DNA of 64,000 bases from Clostridium yunnanense (GTDB lineage Bacteria > Bacillota > Clostridia > Clostridiales > Clostridiaceae): positions 248,001 through 312,000 of the forward strand of contig NZ_JAENHN010000037.1 of NCBI RefSeq assembly GCF_016595795.1. The letters are read 5' to 3'. The notes under the pieces were generated by a model, which was given only the letters and a program-made list of their open reading frames with translations, ran no database searches and had not been told where the DNA came from. Position 1 is the first letter of the stretch. Each line of letters begins with the position of its first letter. Shown here piece by piece: positions 27,579-36,776 of the stretch. The position numbers were made by a program, and so were the translations under genes.

Positions 27579-28265
27579 TTATTTACTTTTCAATGTTTTA
27601 TCAGAAACTATCATTCCATCTTCTATAGTTATAACCCTGTCCGCCATAGTTGCTATATTTACATCATGGGTTATGAGTATTAGTGTCTGATTATATTTTC
27701 GTGCAGTAAATCTTAGAAGCTCTATAACCTCTTTTGAATTCTTACTATCAAGATTTCCAGTAGGTTCATCAGCAAGTATTATTGAAGGTTTATTTAAGAG
27801 CGCTCTTCCAATAGATACTCTTTGTTGCTGTCCTCCTGAAAGCTCCGAAGGTAAGTGTCCTCTTCTATCTGTTAATCCTAATATCTCAACAATTTCAGCT
27901 AAATAATTTTTATCAACCTTTTCATTATCTAAAAGTGCTGGTAACGAAATATTTTCTTCCACATCTAGTACAGGTATTAAGTTAAAGAACTGAAATATAA
28001 AGCCTATTTTTCTTCTCCTAAATATAGCTAGCTTTTCTTCTTTATAGTCATATATACTTTCTCCATCAATTACTACTTTTCCACTAGTCGGTATATCTAA
28101 CCCCCCTAGAAGATGTAATAAAGTACTCTTTCCAGACCCTGAAGCCCCTACTATAGCTACAAATTCACCTTTATTTATAGATAAACTCACACCCTTAAGA
28201 GCTTCAACCTTGTTATCTCCTTTTCCGTAGGTTTTATTTAAACTTTCTACCTTTAATATCTCCAT
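27579..28265 (-). CDS. ABC transporter ATP-binding protein (MacB/LolD type)
   Basis: 228-residue ATPase: Walker A GASGSGKST, Q loop, signature LSGGQQQR, Walker B ILADEPTGNLD and switch His in LITHDVN. First gene of the operon ATPase-permease-anchored protein. GGGAG precedes the ATG. The CTTACA-N4-TGTAAG box about 115 bases upstream suggests control by the regulator at 23442. Confidence 0.95.
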   Translation of the reverse strand: MEILKVESLNKTYGKGDNKVEALKGVSLSINKGEFVAIVGASGSGKSTLLHLLGGLDIPTSGKVVIDGESIYDYKEEKLAIFRRRKIGFIFQFFNLIPVLDVEENISLPALLDNEKVDKNYLAEIVEILGLTDRRGHLPSELSGGQQQRVSIGRALLNKPSIILADEPTGNLDSKNSKEVIELLRFTARKYNQTLILITHDVNIATMADRVITIEDGMIVSDKTLKSK

Positions 28266-28358
28266 TTATAAATCTCTCCCTTAACTTTTCTATAAGTCAA
28301 CATCACTTATCATGTTCTAATTATATCCATTATTACTTTTCTACTCTATATCTGTACA

Positions 28359-28394
28359 CTTACAAAATCACTTACTTCCTTACAAAACTGTAAG
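28359..28394. promoter_or_regulatory. Response-regulator operator upstream of the ABC operon
   Basis: CTTACA (28359-28364) and CTTACA-AAAC-TGTAAG (28379-28394) within a longer palindrome CTTCCTTACA..TGTAAGGAAG. Half-sites 20 bases apart; same architecture as 24490-24526. Confidence 0.6.
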
Positions 28395-28530
28395 GAAGAA
28401 GTTCTTATATTACTAAATTGTCTAAATTAAATATATCTAGCTCATTACATGCCACTTTTAATATGAATAAATAAAACCTTATATAGAAACAATAGTTATA
28501 TATTTTTACATCAATATCCGTTAATTTTAT

Positions 28531-28559
28531 GTATTTATAGAATGACAATTAGGATTATA
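28531..28559 (+). promoter_or_regulatory. Possible sigma-G promoter of the first germination operon
   Basis: GTATT (28531-28535), 17 bases, GATTATA (28553-28559), one mismatch per box from the sigma-G consensus. Receptor operons are normally made in the forespore. Tentative. Confidence 0.35.
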
Positions 28560-28591
28560 TAGAGTGAACCTTAGAAGGAGGTGTCACATTA

Positions 28592-30109
28592 TTGAGTACA
28601 AATGATGGTCCAAAAAAACAAAATCCATCAAAAGCTGAGTATAATAAGAAGCTTTCAACTTCACTTGACTCAAATATTGAGTTGTTTAAACAAATATTTA
28701 CGAAGGATGATACGTTAAGGATACGAAACATTCAAAATCAATATCAAACCAGTATAAGATGTTCTACTATCTTTATTGATGGAATGGTAAGTGATGATTA
28801 CATAAGTGAAAATATTATAAAACCTATTTTGAATGCTGATCTTTCTAAAGATAATCCAGATAATATTTTTTATAAACTTATGAATCAGATTATACCTTCT
28901 AGCGATGTAAAAGAGTCTACGGATATATATGAAATTATTAATTGTATTATAGGTGGCGATACTATCCTTCTAGTGGACCACTCTTCATCTGTTCTTATAA
29001 TTGATTCAAAGGATTTTAAAGTTAGAGCTATAAATGAACCAACCTCTGAAAAAGCTCTACGGGGTTCAAAAGAAGGGTTTACAGAATCTCTAATGATTAA
29101 CCTATCATTAATAAGAAGAAGAGCTAAAAGTACTAATTTAAAATTTCAATTTAAACGACTAGGTGCAGAAACTAATACGAATATATGTTTATGTTATATA
29201 GAAGGTAAAGTGCAAGACAAGATATTAAATGAATTGATTACCAGACTAGATCAAATCAATATTGACAGTATACTTGATTCTCAATATATTCAAGAAATGA
29301 TACAAGATGCTAAATTTTCTCCTTTTGAAACCGTTGGAAGTACAGAAAGACCCGATGTTGTAGTTGGGAAAATTCTTGAAGGTCGAATAGCTATATTGGT
29401 TGATGGAACTCCTTTTGCATTAACTGTTCCTTTTTTATTCGTCGAATATTTTCAATCTGGTGAAGATTATTATAACAATTATTTATTTATGTCTTTCAAT
29501 CGTATTATAAGAATAATTGGTTTTATATTTACAGTAAGTGTTCCAGCACTATATATATCCATAGTAACCTACAACCAAGAAATGATACCCACAAATTTAT
29601 TACTTAGTATTTATGCAGCCAGAGAAAACGTACCTTTACCAACAATTGTAGAAGCTATATTAATGATTTTTAGTTTCGAGGTTTTAAGAGAAGCTGGAAC
29701 AAGATTACCCTCGGACTTAGGAGAAGCCATAAGTATAGTTGGAGCATTGGTACTCGGTCAAGCAGCAGTAGATGCTAGGCTTGTAAGTGCACCTATGGTT
29801 ATAATTGTAGCTATAACAGGAATCGTAGGCCTATTAAATATAAAAATAGTTGGTGCTACTATATTTCTAAGATTTATCTTTCTTATTTTATCAGCTTTTT
29901 TAGGAATTTATGGTTATCTCTTTGGAGTAATAGGCTTTATAGTATATCTCATGAGCTTGCGTTCCTTTGGGGTTAATTACATGAATACTGTAGGTTCATT
30001 CGGTTCTGACTCTATATCAGATTCACCTATAAGAGCTCCTTGGTGGTATCTAAGCTTACACAATTACAAGGTTTCTGTAAAAGGTCGTATTAAAGAAAAA
30101 AACAGGTGA
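28592..30109 (+). CDS. Germinant receptor A subunit (GerA family)
   Basis: 505-residue A subunit of a spore inner-membrane germinant receptor. Cytoplasmic N-terminal domain (about 1-300) with the conserved GSKEGFTES and SLIRRRAKS region and ILEGRIAILVDGTPF near residue 265; four to five C-terminal membrane helices (~300-470), including the conserved EVLREAGTRLP. TTG start at 28592 with GGAGGTG upstream. First gene of an A-C-D-B operon. The germinant is unknown. Confidence 0.94.
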   Translation: MSTNDGPKKQNPSKAEYNKKLSTSLDSNIELFKQIFTKDDTLRIRNIQNQYQTSIRCSTIFIDGMVSDDYISENIIKPILNADLSKDNPDNIFYKLMNQIIPSSDVKESTDIYEIINCIIGGDTILLVDHSSSVLIIDSKDFKVRAINEPTSEKALRGSKEGFTESLMINLSLIRRRAKSTNLKFQFKRLGAETNTNICLCYIEGKVQDKILNELITRLDQINIDSILDSQYIQEMIQDAKFSPFETVGSTERPDVVVGKILEGRIAILVDGTPFALTVPFLFVEYFQSGEDYYNNYLFMSFNRIIRIIGFIFTVSVPALYISIVTYNQEMIPTNLLLSIYAARENVPLPTIVEAILMIFSFEVLREAGTRLPSDLGEAISIVGALVLGQAAVDARLVSAPMVIIVAITGIVGLLNIKIVGATIFLRFIFLILSAFLGIYGYLFGVIGFIVYLMSLRSFGVNYMNTVGSFGSDSISDSPIRAPWWYLSLHNYKVSVKGRIKEKNR

Positions 30110-30113
30110 TATA

Positions 30114-31259
30114 ATGAAAATCTCAAAATGTATTTCAATCTTGATGATATTAGTTATTAGCGTTAATCTAACAGGCTGCTGGAACTATAGAGAGATAGAA
30201 AGTATGTCTATAGTTGCTGGAGTAGCTATTGATAGGAGTCAAACTACTAAACAATACGAAATGACAGCTGAAATTATAGATATTGAAAGCGGTAAAGATT
30301 CAAGATCAGTCCCAAGGTATATCACTCTCACTGGTGATTCTATTTTTGATATAGCACGAAATATGATTACAATCTCTGATAGAAAGCTTTACTGGAGCCA
30401 CGCTAAGTGTATAATAGTTAGTACCTCTTTAGCAAGAGAGGGCCTTGGAAATATTATTGATTGGTTCATTAGAGACGCTGAAACTAGGTCAGATATGTAT
30501 CTATTAGTTTCTACCGAAAAAACTGCTAAGGAAATAATCACCGCTTCGCCAACCTCGGGAAAGATTATGTCATTAGAACTGTCACGGCAATTAAAAAATC
30601 AAAAACTTGCTTCTAGAGCTCCTATACTAGATCTTTGGGATTTTGCTGATAGCTTAATACAACCAGGTAAAAGTGCTACTGTTCCAAGAGTCTTCTTAAA
30701 CAAACAGTCTGGAATCCCAACTCCGAGTATAGACGGAATTGCTATATTTAAAAAAGATACTCTAATCGGCATCATTGAAGGAACTGAGACTAAATATTTA
30801 CTTTTTGCTCTTAATAAAATCAAAGGTGGTCTTCTGTTAGTATATACAGAAAACCAAAAACCTCTTACCTTAGAGATATTTCAAAGTAAAACTAAAATCA
30901 AACCTGTTTTAAAGGGCGATTCTCTTAATATTAATATTATGACAGAAACTGTAGTATCTATCGCCGAAGACCAACCTTTAATTGAATTTTATAAAGAGGA
31001 ACAGAGAAAAGAAATAGAAAGAAATGCTTCTCTGGTTTTGCAAAATTCCATATATAACTCAATAAGAAAAGTTCAAGAAGAATATGGCAGTGATATATTT
31101 GGTTTTGGAACAAAAGTACATGAAGATATGCCAAAGGCATGGAAAAAGCTATCCACATCTTGGAGCGATAGATTTAAGGAACTGCCAATATCTGTAACCT
31201 CCAAAGTAAAGATAAAAAATAGTGCTACTACTTCTAAACCGCTAGAAATAGGTGATTAA
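30114..31259 (+). CDS. Germinant receptor C subunit, lipoprotein (GerC family)
   Basis: 381-residue Ger(x)C lipoprotein. A signal peptide ends in the lipobox LTGC (Cys at residue 22), followed by the family start WNYREIESMSIVAGVAID. The C-terminal domain carries EEYGSDIFGFGTKVHE and FKELPISVTSKVKI. Anchored to the outer face of the spore inner membrane beside the A and B subunits. Starts 5 bases after the A gene. Confidence 0.95.
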   Translation: MKISKCISILMILVISVNLTGCWNYREIESMSIVAGVAIDRSQTTKQYEMTAEIIDIESGKDSRSVPRYITLTGDSIFDIARNMITISDRKLYWSHAKCIIVSTSLAREGLGNIIDWFIRDAETRSDMYLLVSTEKTAKEIITASPTSGKIMSLELSRQLKNQKLASRAPILDLWDFADSLIQPGKSATVPRVFLNKQSGIPTPSIDGIAIFKKDTLIGIIEGTETKYLLFALNKIKGGLLLVYTENQKPLTLEIFQSKTKIKPVLKGDSLNINIMTETVVSIAEDQPLIEFYKEEQRKEIERNASLVLQNSIYNSIRKVQEEYGSDIFGFGTKVHEDMPKAWKKLSTSWSDRFKELPISVTSKVKIKNSATTSKPLEIGD

Positions 31260-31260
31260 T

Positions 31261-31470
31261 ATGTTAATAGTAGTTATTTTATTTTATATAGTAATTGTTT
31301 TAGTAGATCAAGTAAATCTATTTAAGCAGGGTCTTAAAAAAGATTTTTATATAAGTAGCTTAATGTGTATTTTATCTTTTATTATAGCTGTTTCATTGGC
31401 TCTTAAAATAGATATCTTTAGCCCTGCTAAACCTATAGAAAACTTTTTCAAGTTTATAATACAAAAATAA
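31261..31470 (+). CDS. Small D-type germinant receptor subunit
   Basis: 69-residue protein with two membrane helices (about 2-20 and 33-53) and a short tail IFSPAKPIENFFKF. The ATG lies one base after the C-gene stop region (ribosome site AGG 8 bases upstream; the GTG at 31252 overlaps the C gene). The same small gene occurs in the second region at 43414 with IFNPAKIIEY. Small D subunits that modulate receptor output are described in Bacillus; this fits by size, topology and position. Confidence 0.75.
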   Translation: MLIVVILFYIVIVLVDQVNLFKQGLKKDFYISSLMCILSFIIAVSLALKIDIFSPAKPIENFFKFIIQK

Positions 31471-31487
31471 TTATACAGGTGGTAATT

Positions 31488-32585
31488 ATGGAGAACGAAG
31501 TTGTTTGTGATAAGCTAGCCCTTAACACAGTCATTCTATTTGTATTTGGCAGCACTATGATACTTGGTGCTGCTGGAGAAGCCAAAAATAGCAGTTGGCT
31601 TGCTATTATAGCAGCAACTATTTTAGTGATACCGCTGTTACTAGTATATTGTAGAATTTTATATTTGTTTCCCAAAAAAGATATATTTGATATCTTTCCA
31701 TTGTTATATGGAAAGTATGTAGGTAAATTCCTTTGTGTTATATACATATGGTACTTTTTTCACTTAGGAGCCTTGGTCATCCGTAACTTCGCAGAATTCA
31801 TGAATACTCTTGCTTTGCCAGAAACACCAATGATTGTAACCATAATGTGTCTATCATTATTATGTATCTGGAGTTCTACTCATGGAGTAGAAGTCATGGC
31901 CAGAACTTCACGAATCCTTTTAATAATTTGCATAACCTTTGTATTTATAATTGCAAGCTTAGTAATATCTCAAATGAGATTTCACTATTTAAAGCCTTTT
32001 TTTGATTTAGAACTTAGCCAATTTTTAAATGGTACCTTCTCAGCTTTTTCATTTCCTTTTGCTGAAGTAGTTGTTTTTACAGGAGTTTTTTCTTGCTTAG
32101 AAAGAAGAACCTCTTCCTATAAGGTGCTTATTAAAGGAGTTGTTATAGCTTCAGCTTTCATTGTATACATTTCAATGAGAAACATAATGGTATTAGGTCC
32201 AAGTACATTAAAACTCCTATATTTTCCTTCTTATGTTGCTATAAGCAGGATACATTTAGGAGAATTTATTCAACGTGTAGAGGTTTCAGTAGCAATAGTT
32301 TTTGTAAGCGCAATATTCATAAAGGTTAGCATTTGCCTAATAGCTACAAGCAATGGAATTAGTAAACTTTTTGGACTTAAAGATTACAAATCCTTAATAA
32401 TTCAAACAGGATTATTGATGAGCTACTTAGCTTATATTCTTTATGATAGTACTATGGAAATGCAATACTGGGCATTATCTGTTTACAAATACTACGCTTT
32501 TCCTTTTCAAGTTATAATACCTGTTGTTACTTTAATATTGGCACACTTTAAAATAAAAAAAACAAAGCAAGCTTCTTGCAGCTAA
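31488..32585 (+). CDS. Germinant receptor B subunit (GerB family)
   Basis: 365-residue integral membrane protein with about ten helices, an APC-superfamily-like permease fold. Family features: SWLAIIAATILVIPLL at the second helix, then FPKKDIFDIFPLLYGKYVGK, and SFPFAEVVVF in helix six. The B subunit is thought to form the germinant binding site. ATG at 31488; a GTG at 31479 overlaps the ribosome site. Last gene of the A-C-D-B operon, ahead of a terminator. Confidence 0.93.
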   Translation: MENEVVCDKLALNTVILFVFGSTMILGAAGEAKNSSWLAIIAATILVIPLLLVYCRILYLFPKKDIFDIFPLLYGKYVGKFLCVIYIWYFFHLGALVIRNFAEFMNTLALPETPMIVTIMCLSLLCIWSSTHGVEVMARTSRILLIICITFVFIIASLVISQMRFHYLKPFFDLELSQFLNGTFSAFSFPFAEVVVFTGVFSCLERRTSSYKVLIKGVVIASAFIVYISMRNIMVLGPSTLKLLYFPSYVAISRIHLGEFIQRVEVSVAIVFVSAIFIKVSICLIATSNGISKLFGLKDYKSLIIQTGLLMSYLAYILYDSTMEMQYWALSVYKYYAFPFQVIIPVVTLILAHFKIKKTKQASCS

Positions 32586-32586
32586 T

Positions 32587-32624
32587 AAATTTCGCCTAGG
32601 ATAACTACCTCCTAGGCGAAATTT
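32587..32624 (+). terminator. Terminator of the first germination operon
   Basis: Perfect 15-bp stem AAATTTCGCCTAGGA (32587-32601, 32610-32624) with an 8-base loop directly after the stop codon; only a short T-run, but very stable. Confidence 0.75.
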
Positions 32625-32666
32625 CCATAACTCTATATTCAACTAACACAAAATCTTGATTTTCTA

Positions 32667-33743
32667 CTATATATATCCTTGAGCTTTTAGAAGTTCTGCA
32701 ATTAATACTGCCCCACCAGCTGCACCTCTCAAAGTATTGTGAGAAAGACAAACAAACTTATAATCATATACCTTGTCTTCTCTAAGTCTTCCTATTGTTA
32801 TTCCCATTCCATTCTCAAAGTTTCTATCAAGCCTTGTTTGTGGTCTATCTGCTTCCTCAAAATATTTAAGAAATTTTTTAGGAGCACTTGGAAGAGTTCT
32901 CACTGACTCTGGTATATTAAAATTTTCCCATAGCTTTATTATATCTTCTTTTGACGGTTTACTTTCAAAGCTTACAAAAACTGCTGCTAAATGGCCATCA
33001 GTAACTGGTACTCTAATACATTGAGTTGTTATTATTGGTTCTTTAATATTCTCTATTTTATTATCTTTCATTTGCCCCCATATTTTTAATGGTTCATTTT
33101 CACTTTTTTCCTCTTCTCCTCCTATATAAGGGATAACATTATCTAACATTTCAGGCCAGTCCTCAAAATTTTTTCCTGCTCCTGAAATTGCCTGGTAGGT
33201 ACATGCTAGTATACTCTTAGGTTTAAATTCAGATAAAGCACTTATTGCCGGTACATAGCTTTGAATTGAACAGTTAGGTTTTACTGCTATAAATCCTTTG
33301 TTAGTACCAAGTCTTTTTCTTTGACTATTAATTATTTCAATATGCTCTCCATTTATTTCCGGAATAACCATTGGAACATCTTCTACCATTCTATTAGCTG
33401 AATTACATGAAACCACTGGAACTTCATGCTTTGCATATAATTCTTCAAGTTCCTTTGTTTTATCTTTATTAAGAGAAACAGCGCAGAAAACAAAGTCTAC
33501 CTCTTTAGATATTTCTTCTACAGCCGCTCCATCCTTTACAACTATATTTTTCAAAACTTCTGGGATAGGTTTTTCCATCTTCCATCTATTCCTAACGGCT
33601 TCTTCGTAGGTCAGTCCAGCAGATCTTTCACTGGCTGCTATAACCTTAACTTCAAACCATGGATGATTATCTAACAATATAGTTAATCTTTGTCCTACCA
33701 TCCCAGTTCCGCCTATAAGCCCTACTCTTAACTTATCACTCAT
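32667..33743 (-). CDS. asd: Aspartate-semialdehyde dehydrogenase (fungal/archaeal type)
   Basis: 358-residue NADPH enzyme that reduces beta-aspartyl phosphate on the path to lysine, methionine, threonine and dipicolinate precursors. NADP loop GGTGMVGQR near residue 10, the catalytic Cys in KPNCSIQS and the catalytic His region in SHNTLRGAAGG. The NRWKM element and length mark the archaeal/fungal subclass rather than the E. coli type. ATG 33743 has GGAG 8 bases upstream. A LysR gene starts divergently 295 bases away. Confidence 0.93.
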   Translation of the reverse strand: MSDKLRVGLIGGTGMVGQRLTILLDNHPWFEVKVIAASERSAGLTYEEAVRNRWKMEKPIPEVLKNIVVKDGAAVEEISKEVDFVFCAVSLNKDKTKELEELYAKHEVPVVSCNSANRMVEDVPMVIPEINGEHIEIINSQRKRLGTNKGFIAVKPNCSIQSYVPAISALSEFKPKSILACTYQAISGAGKNFEDWPEMLDNVIPYIGGEEEKSENEPLKIWGQMKDNKIENIKEPIITTQCIRVPVTDGHLAAVFVSFESKPSKEDIIKLWENFNIPESVRTLPSAPKKFLKYFEEADRPQTRLDRNFENGMGITIGRLREDKVYDYKFVCLSHNTLRGAAGGAVLIAELLKAQGYI

Positions 33744-33959
33744 ATCATTCACTCCTAATTCTAATTATATTGTTTCTTGGATTTGATAAAGAAATTGTTT
33801 AAATTTATTATGCTTCACCATACAGTTTTATCTAAATATATGGTATCATGACCATATGCATTAGTAAAATTGAAAGTTTTGATTGATATGTTCAATTTTC
33901 TTGATAATACTATATTATAGTTTATACTACATTATTATCTTATGTTAATGGTATATTTA

Positions 33960-34023
33960 GATGTATCACTTCAATATTGAAACTATTTTAAAAACTCCTC
34001 TAGGTGCTGAGAGGAAAATTTGA
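33960..34023. repeat. Degenerate copy of the 95-bp palindromic element
   Basis: Begins GATGTATCACTTC and keeps the central hairpin in altered form (CCTCTAGGTGCTGAGAGG) but lacks the last third. It ends just before the lysR ribosome site. Confidence 0.5.
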
Positions 34024-34037
34024 ACGGAGATGATATT

Positions 34038-34919
34038 ATGGATTTAAAACAACTCAATTCCTTTATCACTATATGTAAATTACAAAGTTTTACTCAAGCG
34101 GCTGACTCCTTAGGTTATGCACAATCTACTATAACCACTCAAATCAAGCTTTTAGAAAATGAACTTGGCGTAAAACTTTTTGAAAGAATAGGAAAAAATA
34201 TAACCTTAACACATCAAGGAAAAAAACTGCTACCTTATGCAAAACAGATGATTAAACTTTCTTCAGAGATAAAGAATGTTTTGACCAGTGAAGATGTCCC
34301 TAGCGGAGTACTAACTATAGGCGCTGCTGAATCTCTATGCGTACTTAGACTTCCAGAAATACTAAAGGAGTACAGAAAACTTTATCCTAATGTTGAAGTA
34401 TCTATGAAGTTTGGAAACTGCACTGACTTTAGACATTTTCTTCGTGACAACTTTATTGATGTGGCCTTCTCTTTGGGGACTAGAATAGAAGCCAATGATT
34501 TTATAACTGAAATATCCTTAGATGAGCCTATGCTTCTTTTAGCAGCTTCCGGCCATCCTTTATTGGAAAAGAAAGAAATCTTGCCAGAAGACATTGCAAA
34601 AGAATCACTTATATTAACTGAACTAGGTTGTAGTTATAGAGCTGTATTTGAGAATATCCTAAACAGTTATAATCTAAAGGCAAATGTAGTTTTGGAAACT
34701 GGAAGTGTTCAAGCTATAAAACAATTTACTATGAGCGGACTAGGAATAACACTTTTACCTAAGGTAGCTGTAGATGAAGAATTAAACCAAGGAAGATTAG
34801 TTCCCTTAAATTGGGTTGGCCCTGATTTTGGAATTGTATCACAGGTACTTTACCATAAAGATAAGTGGCTTTCTCCTGCATTAAAAGCTTTCTTGAAGCT
34901 ATCAAAGGAAATGCTTTAG
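34038..34919 (+). CDS. LysR family transcriptional regulator
   Basis: 293 residues: winged helix-turn-helix at about 1-60 (LKQLNSFITICKLQSFTQAADSLGY, here split as LKQLNSFITICKL and SFTQAADSLG) and a periplasmic-binding-like effector domain (~90-290) with GLGITLLPKVAV near the end. ATG 34038 has GGAG 8 bases upstream. Divergent from asd, so asd or itself may be the target; the effector is unknown. No asd operator could be identified. Confidence 0.92.
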   Translation: MDLKQLNSFITICKLQSFTQAADSLGYAQSTITTQIKLLENELGVKLFERIGKNITLTHQGKKLLPYAKQMIKLSSEIKNVLTSEDVPSGVLTIGAAESLCVLRLPEILKEYRKLYPNVEVSMKFGNCTDFRHFLRDNFIDVAFSLGTRIEANDFITEISLDEPMLLLAASGHPLLEKKEILPEDIAKESLILTELGCSYRAVFENILNSYNLKANVVLETGSVQAIKQFTMSGLGITLLPKVAVDEELNQGRLVPLNWVGPDFGIVSQVLYHKDKWLSPALKAFLKLSKEML

Positions 34920-35239
34920 TTAATTAATGAATTATAACTTATATATAAACTATAAACACACTTTATTGCACTCAGTACTGGAACTCATATTAATTGTATT
35001 TTTATAAGGGCAGCCTATCCTTTACCTACAATAGGTATTATAGATATGATAAGTTCTTAAATTTTTCATAATTTTCGTAACTTTTATAACCTTGATACTC
35101 CCTTCTCTCTACTTAACACAATATTTGACTCATTGGAGTATGTATTAAAGAAATGTTGATAATGATTAAAAACTTATAGAAATGGCAAGTATTTAAATAA
35201 TAACTACAGTTTAAATATTCCATTGAAGAGGTGTTTCTG
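34920..35239. other. Spacer between lysR and the transposase-derived gene
   Basis: About 320 AT-rich bases; no terminal inverted repeats or terminator recognised next to either gene. Confidence 0.4.
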
Positions 35240-36208
35240 TTGATCAATCACCATACAAAGCTAAAAACATTAGACTTGTGCAAAAATAAGATACTGAAAA
35301 AAGATTTTTATAAGACAAGATTTGTGGACTGCTGTCCTGAATGTAATTCAAAAAAATACGTTAAATATGGATTTTATAACGGAATACAAAGGTATATATG
35401 CAAAGATTGTAAGAGAACTTTTTCAAAAACAACTAACTCATTATGGAGTTATTCAAAAAAAGATGCGAGTACATGGATAAAATTTATAGAGTTATTCGTA
35501 GAGACTAAATCTTTAAGGTTTTGTGCAAAAAAGTTAGGCATTAGCTTAGTAACAGCCTTTTATTGGAGACACAAAATACTCCACAGCTTAACTTTAGATG
35601 ATATTAACCTTAAAAACCTAAAAGGAACAATTCATATTGGAATAGCTCCTGTAAAAGAAAACTTTAAAGGTTGCAGAAATTTAGAAAATAATATTGAAGA
35701 AATGTATTTAAGCGATGAATTAGATTCAACAGATAAGTTTGTCCCAAAAGATACTACAAGAGAGACTATTTGGATTGTTGCAGCAACTGGATCAGATAAC
35801 CATATGGCTGTCAAACCAGCTTTTAAAAACAATTGTACTATGCGCATTTTCAACGAAAAAGTCTATCCAGAAATAGATAAAGCTTCATATATAGTAGCAT
35901 ATCAAAATTCTTATTTAAAAGCTCTTGCAAGAAAATATAATAAACTTCAGAAATTATACACTAAAGCTCACATAGACAAAAAAGACGTTGACCTGAGAAT
36001 AAGATATTTCAGACCAAACCTCAACTCTTTGCTTTGCAGATTTCACGGAGTAGCCACAAAATATCTAGAAAGATATCTTCGTTACTTTGTACTTCTAAAT
36101 ATAGATAAAATTTCAAATTGTAAAAATATTTTATTAAATTATTCAGTAGCGGATAATAACTTCATTAACACCGATAGGCTCAGATTAGTCAGCAACTACA
36201 TATATTAG
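35240..36208 (+). CDS. IS1595-like transposase-derived protein, catalytic residues lost
   Basis: 322 residues. An N-terminal zinc ribbon (Cys32, Cys35, Cys54, Cys57), a helix-turn-helix (~85-112) and an ISXO2-type integrase fold are all recognisable, ending in the family-typical RFHGVATKYLERYL. But where active members have I-D-E-T-Y, this one has IHIGIAP; the second Asp region reads IVAYQNSY, and the third (HxNNVxxxHSRLK) reads RIRYFRPNLNSLL. All three DDE-type acids therefore appear replaced, while the frame is intact and starts with GAGG 8 bases before TTG 35240. No terminal repeats are seen. Likely a domesticated DNA-binding protein rather than a live insertion sequence. Confidence 0.75.
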   Translation: MINHHTKLKTLDLCKNKILKKDFYKTRFVDCCPECNSKKYVKYGFYNGIQRYICKDCKRTFSKTTNSLWSYSKKDASTWIKFIELFVETKSLRFCAKKLGISLVTAFYWRHKILHSLTLDDINLKNLKGTIHIGIAPVKENFKGCRNLENNIEEMYLSDELDSTDKFVPKDTTRETIWIVAATGSDNHMAVKPAFKNNCTMRIFNEKVYPEIDKASYIVAYQNSYLKALARKYNKLQKLYTKAHIDKKDVDLRIRYFRPNLNSLLCRFHGVATKYLERYLRYFVLLNIDKISNCKNILLNYSVADNNFINTDRLRLVSNYIY

Positions 36209-36445
36209 TTTTTATATCCAATATATTGATTTTATATCCAATATATTAATTTTTATAATTTTATAATTTTTATATTCATTATTTCTATAATAATGATTTT
36301 AAAGCTATACAAGTTCCAACAAAGACAATTTTCAAAACTTCTCTGGATTTTTGTAAGAAAATATAAAAATATATGAGATTTAATAAGTTATATTCGTAAA
36401 AATATTGAAATAAATATACTTTAATCGATTAATTAAAATTTCTAT
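36209..36445. repeat. AT-rich tail with a short direct repeat
   Basis: TTTTATATCCAATATATT occurs twice in a row right after the transposase-derived gene (about 36210-36250), followed by low-complexity AT. Confidence 0.5.
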
Positions 36446-36518
36446 CTATATTTATATTTATATTTATATTTATATTTATATTTATATTTATGTTTGTATT
36501 TATGTTTTATATTTATTA
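36446..36518. repeat. Hexamer tandem repeat (TATATT)n
   Basis: About eight clean and several degenerate copies of TTTATA. Low-complexity satellite in the gap between the transposase-derived gene and the thiamin operon; no gene seen up to 36723. Confidence 0.8.
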
Positions 36519-36723
36519 CAAAATATACTTAAAACTTGTTCTCTGATTCCTTCTTCAAAATCATCGCCCTAACGCATCACTACACAATATACTTGAAAAC
36601 TTGTCCCAATTATCAACATTAATTTAATACATTTTCATGGTATATTTTCATACTTATAGAATACATATCTCTAAACCTGTTTTATACTCACATCAGAAAC
36701 CTTGCAAAATATATATTATAAAG

Positions 36724-36771
36724 ATAAATACCTTCAAACCAATTTTTAAAAATTTATTTAAAGGTATTTAT
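36724..36771 (-). terminator. Terminator of the thiamin operon
   Basis: ATAAATACCTT (36724-36734) and AAGGTATTTAT (36761-36771), with a long loop containing a second AT palindrome; T-rich tail on the minus strand. Confidence 0.65.
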
Positions 36772-36776
36772 ACTAT

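Noticed and set aside
35240-36208. Active insertion sequence
   Set aside because: No terminal inverted repeats or target duplication seen, and the catalytic acids appear replaced.
36446-36518. CRISPR-like array
   Set aside because: Hexamer repeat without spacers; simple satellite. No repeat-spacer structure found anywhere in the window.
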